Shown: positions 1 through 12,000 of the stretch, piece by piece
Layout: each line of letters opens with the position of its first letter
How positions within the stretch are numbered: position 1 is the first letter of the stretch
Assembly: GCF_900111765.1 (NCBI RefSeq)
Contig: NZ_FOIB01000008.1
Location: forward strand, 1-64,000
Origin: Myxococcus fulvus
GTDB taxonomy: Bacteria > Myxococcota > Myxococcia > Myxococcales > Myxococcaceae
Length of the DNA: 64,000 bases
Direction of reading: 5' to 3'
Made by a program: the position numbers and the translations under genes
The notes under the pieces: model-generated
What the model was told of the DNA's origin: nothing
What the model saw: the letters and a program-made list of their open reading frames with translations, nothing else
Databases searched by the model: none

Positions 1-3000
1 CGAAGAGCTCATGGAAGGCGCCCTTCCAAGGAAGCTCACGGCGCGTCGAGTTCCAGTCGACGAGCACGCGGCGGCGCTCCTCGGCGGACAGCATCTCCAG
101 CTCGCTCAGCCGTGAATCTGGTGAGCCGAGCGCGGCCTCGAGCAACGTTCCGAAGTGCTCCACCATCCGGACGATGGTGGCCTCCTCGAACAGGTCCGTG
201 CGGTAGCCCAGTCCGCCTTCGAGTCCCTCGCCCAGCGTCAGGGTGAGGTCGAACTTCGCGCTCGGGGCGCCCGAGTCGAACGCCTCCAGGCGCAAGGGTG
301 TCTTGACCTCCGTGCTTCCACGCACCTCCATGCTCGTCGTCGGCGCGTTCTGCAGGACGAGCATCACCTGGAACAGCGGCGAGTGGCTGAGCGTGCGGTG
401 GGGATTGAGCTCCTCGACAAGCTTCTCGAAGGGCACATCCTGGTGCTCATAGGCGGACAGCGTGGTGCGCTTCACCCGCGCGAGCAGCTCCCGGAAGCGC
501 AGCGACGCGGGGACCTGCGTGCGCAGGACCAGCGTGTTGACGAAGAAGCCGATGAGGCCCTCCGTCTCCGCGCGCGTGCGACCCGCGATGGGCGAGCCCA
601 CGGCGATGTCGTCCTGTCCCGAGTAGCGAGACAGCACCACCTGCCACACGGCGAGCAGCGCCATGAACGGCGTGATGCCCTCTTGCTGGCAGAAGGCCGC
701 GAGCCGCTCCGCCACGGAGCGAGGCAGCCGCACGGGGACCGTGGCCCCCCGGCTCGTCTGGACGGGAGGCCGCGGCTTGTCCGTGGGCAGCTCCAGGAAC
801 GGCGGAGCGTCCGCGAGCTGCTGCCTCCAATACGAGAGCTGCCGCTCCAACGCCTCGTCACGCAGCCATGCGCGCTGCCACGCGGCGAAGTCCGCGTACT
901 GGATGGGCAGGGGCTCCAACTGGGAGGCCCGTCCGTTGAGCTTCGCGGAGTAGAGCTCCGCCAGCTCGCGGAGCAGCACGCCCATGGACCAGCCGTCCGA
1001 CGCGATGTGGTGCACCGTCCCCACGAGCACGTGCCGCTCGGCCTCCAGCTTCAGCAGGAGCACGCGCAGCACCGGGCCGCGCTCCAGGTCGAACGGGCGC
1101 GAGGCCTCCTCGCTCACCCGCCGGTGCGCCTCGTCGAGCCGGGTCGCCTCGGGATGCGACTGGAGGTCCACCACGGCCAGCTGGACCGGAGCGGAGGCGT
1201 GGATGTGCTGACGCGGAGCGCCCTCGTGCGTCACGAACGTGGTGCGGAGGGACTCGTGCCGCTCGACGAGCGCCGTGAAGGCCCCCTGGAGCGCCGCCAC
1301 ATCGAGCGGCCCCTGCAGGAGCAGCGCGAGCGGGATGTTGTACGTCGAGCTGCCGGGCTCCAACTGGTCGATGAGCCACAGGCGCTGCTGCGCGAAGGAC
1401 AGCGGCAGCTCGCCCGAGCGTGGCACCGGCACCAGCGCGGGTGTCTTGGTGCCCGCGGACGTGCCCGAGGTCTGCGCGAGTCGGGCGGCGAGCGCGGCGA
1501 CGGTGGGCGACTCGAAGAGCGCGCGCAGCGGCAGCTCCAGGTCGAGCGTCCTGCGCACGCGAGAGACCACCTGCGTGGCCAGCAGCGAGTGCCCACCCAG
1601 GGAGAAGAAGTTGGCGGTGACGCTGACGCGGTCGAGCTGGAGGACCTCGGCCCAGATGCCGGCGAGGGCTGTCTCGAGTGCGTCACGCGGCGCGACGAAG
1701 AGTGTGTCCTCGGTGCTCTGCTCTGGAACGGGCAGGGCCTGCCGGTCGACCTTGCCGTTGGGCGTCAGCGGCAGGGCCTCCAGGGGCACGAAGACCGTGG
1801 GCAGCATGTACTCGGGCAGGTGCTCGCGCAGCGCGGCCACCAGGGCCACGGTGTCGACCGGGCCTGACACGACGTAGGCGACGAGCCGGTGCTGGCCGGG
1901 CACGTCCTCGCGCACCAGGACGACGGCGTCGCGAATGCCCGGTTGTGTGCGGAGCGCGGTCTCGATTTCACCCAGCTCGATGCGCAGGCCGCGCAGCTTC
2001 ACCTGGAAGTCGGTGCGGCCCAGGTACTCGAACTGTCCCACCGCGAGCCACCTCGCCCGGTCACCCGTGCGATAGAGCCGCGCCCCGGGTGTGGAGGAGA
2101 ACGGGTCGGGGATGAATCGCTCCGCGGTGAGCGCGGGCCGGCCCAGGTACCCGAGCGCCACCTGCGCGCCGCCCAGATAGAGCTCACCCGGGACACCCAC
2201 GGGAACGGGGTGCAGCGCGCCGTCCAGGACGTAGGCCCGCGTGTTGGCGACCGGTCGGCCGATGGGGATGGAGACCCCGGCCACGGACTCGCCCACGACG
2301 GTGGACGTCGAGTCGATGGTGACTTCCGTGGGGCCGTAGAGGTTGACGAGCCGGGTGCCCGCGAGTCGCTCACGGACCGTCGCGGCGAGCGACGTGGAAA
2401 GCGCCTCGCCTCCGCAGAACAACCACTTCAGCGACGTGACACGCGACAGTGAGGGCTCATCCAGCGCGAAGCGCAGCAGCGACGGGACCAGCTGGAGGAC
2501 GGTGATGCCGTGCCGGACGACGGAGTCGAGCAGCAGCGCGGCGTCCCGGTGGGCGTCCTGGGGCGCGAGGACCAGCGGCGCGCCGACGAGCAGCGGCGCC
2601 CAGCACTCCCAGACCGAGGCGTCGAAGGCCAACGGCGTCTTGAGGAGGACCTTGTCCTGGGCCGTGAGCGGGAAGGCCCGGAGGAACCACGCCATGTGGT
2701 TGGCGAGGGCGCGGTGTGGAATGAGCACGCCCTTGGGCTGACCCGTGGAGCCGGACGTGTAGATGACATACGCCGGCGCCTCGGGCTCGTGCCGCGCGGA
2801 GAGCGGCTCGGCGGACTCGCGCGCGAGGGCCTCCCGGTGTGCCGCGGAGTCCAGCCGCTCGGCCGTGACACCTTCGGGCAGCAGTCCGAGGAGGGACTCC
2901 TGGGTGAGCACCAGCCGCGCGCCGCTGTCGCGGAGCATGAAGGCCAGGCGCTCGCGCGGGTAGTCGGGCGAGAGCGGGAGGTACGCGGCGCCCGCCTTGA

Positions 3001-6000
3001 GGATGGCGAGCAGGGAGACGGGGAGCTGGGGCGTGCGGTGCGTGAGCAGGGCGACGAAGTCCCCCGGCTTCACGCCACGGGAGACCAGCAGGCGCGCGAG
3101 CTGGTTCGCGCGCGCCTCGACCTGGCGGTACGTGAGCGCTCCGTCATCGGAGAGGACCGCGACGGCCTCGGGCGTGAGCCGTGCCTGCTGTTCGACGAGC
3201 CGGTGGACGAAGGGCTCCGTGGGAATGTCCCAACGCGTGTCGTTCCAGTCGACCAGGACCTTCTGCTGCTCTTGCGCGGTGAGCAGCGCATGGCCGGCGA
3301 TGGGCGCCTCGGGGCGCGAGACGAGGGACTCGACCAGTTGGGTGAAGTGGCGCGCGAGCCGCTCGATGGTGGCGTGCTCGAACAGGTCGGAGTTGTAGCC
3401 GAGCGCACCGGCATACCCGTCCGGCAGCTCCACGAGGTTGAGGTTCAGCTCGAACTTGGACGTGGTGTCGTCGATGTCGACGGGGCTGAGCGTCAGCTCC
3501 TGCTTCTGGATGGCCGAGGCCGGCGTGTTCTGGAGCGAGAAGAGGACCTGGAACAGCGGGCTGCGGCTCAAGTCACGGGCGGGCTGGAGCACCTCCACCA
3601 GTCGCTCGAACGGCACGTCCTGATGCGCGTAGGCGCCGAGCGCGGACTCCTTCACCTGCTCGAGCAGGTGCTGGAACGACGCCTGCCCATCGATGCGCGC
3701 GCGGAAGACGAGCGTGTTGACGAAGAAGCCGATGAGGCCTTCGAGCTCCGAGCGCTGACGGCCCGCGATGGGAGAGCCGACGGTGACGTCGTCCTGGCCC
3801 GAGTAGCGCGAGAGCAGCACCTGCCACGCGGCGAGCAGCACCATGAAGGGCGTCGCGCCCTCGCGCTGGCACAGCTCCGCGAGCTTCTTCGCCGTGGTGG
3901 CCGGCAGGAAGACGCCGACGTTGCCACCGCGCGAGGACATGACCAGCGGCCGAGACTTGTCCGTGGGCAGGTCCAGGGCCGTGACGCCGGAGAGCTGGCG
4001 GCGCCAGTAGGAGAGCTGTCCCTCCAGCACGTCGCCCTGGAGCCAGGCGCGCTGCCAGATGGCGTAGTCGGCGTACTGGAGCGTGAGCGGCGGCAGCGGT
4101 GACGGCCTGCCGTGCGCGAACGCGTCGTAGAGGGCGGCGACCTCCTGGACGAGTACGCCCATGGACCAACCGTCGGAGACGATGTGGTGCATGTTGAGCG
4201 CGAGCACGTGCTCGGTGGGCGAAAGGGCCAGGAGCTGGGCGCGGATGAGCGGCCCGGTGGACAGGTTGAAGGGACGGGCGAGCTCCTCGAGGAGCAGTCG
4301 CTTCACCTCCTCGTGGGCCCGCGTGGGCTCCAGGGACTGGAGGTCCACGCGCGTCAGCGGCAGCTCGCCGTGCGGCGCGATGCGCTGGAAGGGCTGGTCA
4401 TCCTGCTGGAAGAACGTGGTGCGCAGCGCTTCATGACGCCGCACCAGCTCGTCGAACGCGCGCTGGAGCGCCGCCGTGTCGAGCGGGCCCTCCAGTCGGA
4501 CGAACGACGGCATGTGATACGCGGCGCCGCCGGGCTGGAACTGGTCGATGAACCACAGGCGCAGCTGCGCGAAGGACAGCGGGACCGCGCCGTCACGCGG
4601 CACGGCGACGAGCGGCGGCGCCCGACCGGCTCCGGGTGTCTCGTCCTCGATGCGAGCGGCGAGGGAGGCCACCGTCGGCGCCTCGAAGAGCGCGCGCAAC
4701 GGCAGCTCCAGCTCGAACGCCGAGCGCACGCGCGAGATGACCTGCGTGGCCAGCAGCGAGTGCCCACCGAGCGCGAAGAAGTTGTCGGTGATGCTCACCC
4801 TCGGCAGGTGCAGCACGTTGGAGAAGATCTCCGCGAGCTTCTCCTCCCGGTGCGTCCGGGGCGCGACGAACGGCGCCTCGCGCTCCTGCTCGTTCACGTC
4901 CGGCGCGGGCAGCTGGCGCCGCGCCACCTTGCCGCTCGGCGTGAGCGGGAGCGCCTCCAGCGTGACGAACGCCGAGGGCACCATGTACTCGGGCAGGCGC
5001 TGGAGCAGCGTGGCCCTCAAGGCTTCCAGGCCCGGCGGCGCCGACTCGGCGGCGGGCACCAGATAACCCACGAGGCGCTTGAGGCCGGGGACGTCCTCTC
5101 GGACCGTGGCGGAGGCATCGCGGATGCCCGGGATGGCGCGCAGCGCGGACTCGACCTCGCCCAGCTCCACGCGGAAGCCGCGCAGCTTCACCTGACCATC
5201 CAGGCGACCGAGGAACTCGACGGTGCCGTCCGCCTTCCAGCGCGCGGAGTCGCCCGTGCGATAGAGCCGCGCGCCCGGCGTCGGGCTGAACGGGTGGGGG
5301 ACGAACTTCTCCGCCGTCAGCTCGGGACGGCCCGCGTAACCCAACGCGAGGTGGGCGCCGCCGATGAACAGCTCGCCGGGAACGCCCACGGGCGTCGGCT
5401 GGCCGAGCGCGTCCAGCACGTAGAGCTGCGTGTGCGGCAGCGGGCCGCCGATGGACGGCAGCCGGGGCCAGGACGCGGGAGGGCCTTGGAGTCGGAACGC
5501 CGAGACGACGTGCGTCTCCGACGGGCCGTACTGGTTCTCCAGGATGCAGCCCGGGAGCCGCTCGAAGAACGCCACCAGCGCGGGCGTCACCTGGAGCTGC
5601 TCACCGGCCGTGACGACCTCGCGCAGCGCGACGGGCAGCGTGGCGCCGTGGGCGACGGCGTCCGAGATGGCCTGGAGCGCGACGAAGGGGAGGAAGAGCC
5701 GCGCGACCCCCTGCCGGTGCATGAAGTCGAGCAGGGCGGGGATGTCCTGGCGCAGTCCTCCCGTGGGGAGCACCAACGTGCCGCCGGCCCACCACGTGGA
5801 GAAGAGCTCCTGGCAGGAGACGTCGAAGCTGAGCGACGCGAACTGGAGCGTGGTCGCCGAGGGCACTGGCGACTGGCTCAGCTGCCACGTCAACAGGTGG
5901 CTCAGCGCGCGGTGCGGCAGCGCGACGCCCTTGGGCCTGCCCGTGGAGCCTGACGTGTAGATGATGTACGCCGGGGACTCGGGCGAGACGAAGACCTCGG

Positions 6001-9000
6001 GGGCACGCGTGGACCGGGTGGCCAGGTCCTGGGCCTCCTCGTCCAGCAACACGAGCCTCGCGCGCGACGCGGGCACCGAGGCGCGCAGCGTGGAGTGCGA
6101 CAGGACGACGGGCGTCGCCGAGTCCTCGAGCATGAAGGCCAGGCGCTCGGCGGGGTAGTTCGGGTCCAACGGGAGGTAGGACGCGCCGGCCTTGAGCGAC
6201 GCCAGCACGGCGACGGCCATGTCCAACGACTTGTCCAGGCAGATGCCCACGGGCACGCCCGCCTCGACGCCCAACGCGAGCAGCCGATGCGCGAGCTGGT
6301 TGGCGCGGCCTTCGAGCTGCGCGTAGGTGAGCGCGTTCGTCCCGTCGGTGACGGCGATGACGTCCGGCGTGAGCCCGGCGCGCGCGCTCACGGGCACGTG
6401 GATGGGCGTGGCCGTGTGCGGCCCCTTCGCGGTGCTGTTCCAGTCGACCAGGAGCCGGCCGCGCTCCTCCTCGGCCAACAGCGGGGCGCTCCAGAGGGAC
6501 TGCTCGGGGGCGTCCACGACGGACGCGAGCAGCCGCGTCCAGTGCGACCGCATCCGCTCCGCCGTGCTCCGGTCGAACAGGTCCGTGTTGAACTCGAGCA
6601 TGCCTCCGATGTCGTTCCCGGAGTCGAACAGGAGCAGGGACACGTCGAACTTGGCGGTGCCGCTGTCCACGTCCAGCGTGTCGGAGTCGCCGCCGTCGCC
6701 GCCGGTGCGCTCGTAGGTCTGGAGCGCGAGCAGGGCCTGGAAGAGCGGTGAGCGGCTCAGGTCGCGCTCGGGACGCAGCTCCTCCACCAGCTTCTCGAAG
6801 GGCACGTCCTGATGGGCATAGGCCCCCAGCGTCGTGTCCCGCACCTGCTTCAACAGCTCGCGGAAGCTCAGGCCGGGCGTGAGCCGGGCGCGCAGGGCGA
6901 GCGTGTTGACGAAGAACCCGACGATGCCCTCCACCTCGGACTGGTGCCGGTTGGCGATGGGCGAGCCGACGACGATGTCGTCCTGTCCGGAGTAGCGGGC
7001 GAGCAGCACCTGGAAGGAGGCCAGCAGCGCCATGAACGGCGTGACGCCCTCGCGCTTGCACATCGCCTGGAGCCGCGCGGTGAGCTCGCGTCCGAGGCGC
7101 ACGTTGAGCGTGGAGCCGTTCGCCGTCTGCACGGGCGGCCGGGGCCTGTCCGTGGGCAGCTCCAGCACCCGAGGAGCGCCCTCCAGCTGCGTCCTCCACC
7201 ACCCGACCTGCCGCGCGAGCACGTCGCCCTGCAGCCAGCCTCGCTGCCACACGGCGTAGTCCGCGTACTGGTACGTCAGCGGCGGCAGCGGAGAGGGCTG
7301 CCCGCGCGCGAACGCGTCATAGAGCACGCCAATCTCACGCGAGATGACGCCGTTGGACCACGCGTCGGAGATGATGTGGTGCTGGGTGACGAGCAGCACG
7401 TGGCGCTCGTCGGACAGGCGCAGCACGGAGGCGCGGATGAGGGGCGCCTGTCCCAGGTCGAAGGGCTTCTGGGCCTCGGCCGCGGCCAGCTCGAACGCCC
7501 GGGCCTCGCGCTCCGCTTCCGGAAGCGTGCTCAGGTCCACGATGGGCAGGCGCAGCTCCGCGTGCTCGTGGATGCGCTGGAAGGGCACGCCGTCCGGCTG
7601 CACGTGGAAGCTGGTGCGCAGGGCTTCATGTCGTTGCACGAGCGCCTGGATGCCCTTCTCCAGCGCGTCCAGGTTCAACGCTCCGTCGAGCGGGAGCGCG
7701 GAGGGCACGTTGTAGAACGGGCTGTCGGGCTGGAACCGGTCCAGGAACCACAGGCGCTGCTGCGCGAAGGACAGCGGCAGCGGGGTGCCATCTCGGGGCA
7801 CCAGGACCAGCGGCGGCCGCACCGGGCCCTTGCCCGCGAGCGCCATCGCGTCGAGCCGCGCGGCCAGGGTCTCGATGGTGGGCGCCTCGAACAGCTCCCT
7901 CAGCGCGAGCTCCGCCTGGAAGGCCGTGCGGATGCGCGACACGAGCTGTGTGGCGAGCAGGGAGTGTCCTCCCAGCGCGAAGAAGTCGTCGGTGACGCCG
8001 ATACGCGGGACGCGGAGGATCTGCATCCAGAGCGTGGCGAGCCGCTCCTCGGTGGGCGTGCGCGGAGCGATGAGCTCGGCGGAGGAGGTCGGCGTGAGGA
8101 CGGCCTCGGGCGGCGGCAGCGCCTTGCGGTCCACCTTCCCGTTCGCGGTGAGGGGGAAGGCGTCGAGCCGCAGCAGGGACGACGGCACCATGAACTCGGG
8201 CAGTCGCCACTTGAGGTAGGCCCGGAGCGTGACGGCGTCGAGCGCGTCCGAGATGAAGTAGCCGACGAGGCGCTTGTCTCCGGGGACGTCCTCTCGGGCG
8301 AGGGCCACGGCCTCGCGCACGGAAGCGTGGGAGAGCAGCCCCGCCTCGACTTCGGACAGTTCGATGCGGAAGCCGCGGACCTTGACCTGCGCATCCGCGC
8401 GGCCGACGAAGTCCAGCGCGCCGTCCTGCCGCCAGCGCACGAGGTCGCCGGAGCGGTAGAGGCGCGCCCCGGGCACGGAGGAGAACGGGTCGGGGACGAA
8501 GCGCTCGGCGGTGAAGGTGGGCTGGCCGACGTAGCCTCGCGCGAGGCCGTCACCGCCGATGAACAGCTCACCCGTCACTCCGACGGGCACGGGCTGCAGC
8601 GACGCGTCGAGGACGCGCAGGTGCGTGCCGTTCGTCGGACGGCCGATGGGCATGGTGGCGCCGACGTCGTCGGGACTGGCGACGGTGAAGGTCGTCGCGA
8701 CGACGGTGATTTCGGTCGGGCCGTAGCAGTTGGTGACCTGGATGCCCCAGTCCGCCACGGCGCGGCGCGCGTTCAGCGCGGAGACGACGTCACCACCGGT
8801 GAGGATGCGCTGGAGGCAGGCGGGCGCGGTGAGGCGGCTCTCGACGAGCTGCGAGAACAGACCGCTGGTGGCCCAGAGCGTGGTGACGCCATGGCGGGCG
8901 ACCGTCTGAAACAGCTCCTCGAGCGACGGCGTCTGCGGCGGGAGAAGGGCCAGCCGCGCGCCGTGGAGCAGCGCGCCCCAGACTTCGAACGTGGAGGCGT

Positions 9001-12000
9001 CGAAGGAGATGGGCGCGAGCATCAGGTGTGTCTGCTCGGGCCCGAAGCGCGTGTAGTCGATGCCGACCAGCGTGTGGATGACGCCGCGATGGGTGCAGGC
9101 GACACCCTTGGGCCTGCCCGTGGAGCCGGACGTGAAGTCGATGTAGGCCAGCGAATGCGGGTGCGCGGCGGGCGGAAGCGGAGTGGTGGCGAGGAGGTGC
9201 AGCGGAACTTCCTCGAGCAGCACGCAGGTGAGCCCGTCGGCGGGGAGTCGGGAACGCAGCGCGCCCGTGGTGACGAGCGCGTCGGGCCGCGCGTCCTCGA
9301 GCATGGAGACCAGGCGCTCCCGCGGATAGGACGTGTCGAGCGGGACGTAGGCCGCGCCTGCCTTGAGGATGGCGACCAGGGCGACGATGAGCTCGGGCGA
9401 GCGCTCCAGGGACACGGCGACGCGGCAGTCGGTGGTGACGCCGAGCGAGCGCAGGTGCCTGGCGAGCTGGTTCGACTCCTCGTCGAGCTGCCGGTAGGTG
9501 ACGGTGGTGTCGCCGAAGAGGAGCGCCACGTCGTCGCGCCGCTCGGCGGCCACGCGGGCGAAGACCTCCGGCAGCGTGGCGTCCGCCGGGACGCGGGCGG
9601 GCGTGGAGGCCCAGTCGACGAGGAGCCGACGGGACTCCTCCTCCGGCAGCATGGAGAGCGTGGCCAGGGGCGCGTCGGGCCGCGCGACGACGGCCTCGAC
9701 CAGCACCTCGAAGTGCCGGGCCATGCGCGCGATGGTGGCGTGCTCGAACAGGTCCGTGTTGTAGGTCAGCGCGCCGAGGAACCCCTCGGGCCCGTCCACG
9801 AAGTTCAGCTCCAGCTCGAACTTGATGACGGTGTCCTTCACCTCCACGGGCTCGAGCGCCGTGTCCTGCTTCTGGGCGGAGGTGCCGGGCGTGTTCTGGA
9901 GCGCGAAGAGGACCTGGAACAGCGGGCTGCGGCTCAGGTCACGACGGACCTGGAGCTCCTCGACCAGCCGCTCGAAGGGGACGTCCTGGTGCGCGTAGGC
10001 GCCGAGCGCGTTCTCCTTCACCTGCCTGAGCAGCGCGAGGAAGGACGCCCGCGCATCCACGCGCGCGCGGAAGACGAGCGTGTTGACGAAGAAGCCGATG
10101 AGCCCTTCGAGCTCCGAGCGCTGACGGCCCGCGATGGGGGAGCCGACGGCGATGTCGTCCTGGCCCGTGTGCCGCGAGAGCAGCAACTGCCACGCGGCGA
10201 GCAGGGCCATGAACGGCGTGGTCCCCTCTCGGTTGCACAGCGTCTTCAGGCGCCGGGAGACCTCCGGCTTCAAGGTGATGGGCGCCTGGCTTCCGTTGAA
10301 CGTCTGCACCGGAGGCCGGGGCTTGTCGATGGGCAGGTCCAGCGGCGGCACTCCGCCCAGGCGTCCCCGCCACCACGCCAGCTGCTGCTCCAGCACCTCG
10401 CCCTGGAGCCAGTCGCGCTGCCACACGGCGTAGTCGGCGTACTGGAGGGCCAGCGGGGGCAGCGGCGACGGCATCCCCATCGCGAACGCGCCATAGAGCG
10501 CGCCGACCTCCTGGACGAGCACGCCCATGGACCAACCGTCGGAGACGATGTGGTGCATGTTGAGCGCGAGGATGCGCTCCGTCGGGGTGAGCTCCAGCAC
10601 CAGCGCGCGCACCAGCGGCCCGGTGGAGAGGTTGAAGGGGCGCAGGTACTCCTCGTGGAGCAGGCGCTCCACCTCCTGACGCTTCGCCTCGGCCTCCAGG
10701 GCCTTCAGGTCCACGTGCGTCACGGGCAGCTCGCCTTGCGGCGCGATGAGCTGGAAGGGCTCGTCGTTCTGCTGGAGGAACGTGGTGCGCAGCGCCTCGT
10801 GACGCCGCACCAGCTCGTCGAAGGCGCGCTGGAGCGCGGCGCGGTCCAACGGTCCGTCCAGCCGGACGAAGGACGGCATGTTGTACGTCGCGGTGCCGGG
10901 CTGGAGCTGGTCGAGGAACCACAGGCGCTGCTGCGCGAAGGACAGCGGCAGGGGACCTGTGCGCGGCACGGGGACGAGCGGAGGCGGCTGCCGCTTGCCC
11001 GACATCAGCAGCATCGTGTCGATCTGCGCCGCGAGCGCCGCGACGGTGGGCGCGCCGAAGACGGTGCGCAGCGGCAGCTCCACGCCGAGCGCCGAGCGCA
11101 CGCGCGACACCACCTGCGTGGCGAGCAGGGAGTGGCCCCCGAGCGCGAAGAAGTTGTCGGTGACGCTCACGCGCGGCACGTGCAACACGTCCGCGAAGAG
11201 CGCCGCGAGCTTCTCCTCCAGCGGCGTGCGCGGCGGGGCGAAGGCGGCGCCGTTGCGCAGGCTCTCCGCGTCCGGCGCGGGCAGCCGCCTGCGCGCGAGC
11301 TTGCCGCTGGGCATCAGCGGGAGCGCGTCCATCGCGACGAACGCGTTGGGCACCATGTACTCGGGCAGCCGCTCCTGCAGGTAGACGCGGAGGGCCTCCA
11401 GGTCGGGCGCCGCGTCCGAGGCGGAGACGACGTAGCCGACGAGCCGCCTGTCCCCCGGGACGTCCTCGCGCACCACCACGGCCGCGTCGCGCAGCCCCGG
11501 CGCGGAGCGCAGCACCGTCTCCACCTCGCCCAGCTCGATTCGGAAGCCGCGCAGCTTCACCTGCGAGTCCAGGCGGCCCAGGAAGTCGAGCGTCCCGTCC
11601 GCGCGCCAGCGAGCGGCGTCGCCCGTGCGATACAGCCGCGCGCCCGGCGTCCGTGAGAACGGGTCCGGCACGAAGCTGCGCGCGGTGACGTCCGCCTTCC
11701 GCTGGTAGCCATGCGCCAGGTGCTCACCGGCGACGTACACCTCACCGGCGACGCCCACGGGCACGGGCTGGCCCAGCGTGTCCAGCAGGTAGATGCGCGT
11801 GTGGCCCACGGGGCTGCCCACGGAAGGCAGCGGGGGCCAGGCCGCGGGCTCGCCGCGCAGGCGGAACGCGGTGACGACGTGGGCCTCGGAGGGGCCGTAC
11901 TGGTTCTCCAGGACGCAGCCCGGGAGCTTCTCGAAGAAGGCCACGACGCTGGCGCTCACCTGGAGCTGCTCGCCGGCGGTGACCACCTCGCGCAGCGCGC

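Noticed and set aside
6812..11656. Very long open frame on the plus strand opposite the NRPS
   Set aside because: It is the mirror of the NRPS codon bias: low-complexity Arg/Gln/Glu/His-rich translation, no domains, and the minus frame has clear NRPS motifs throughout.
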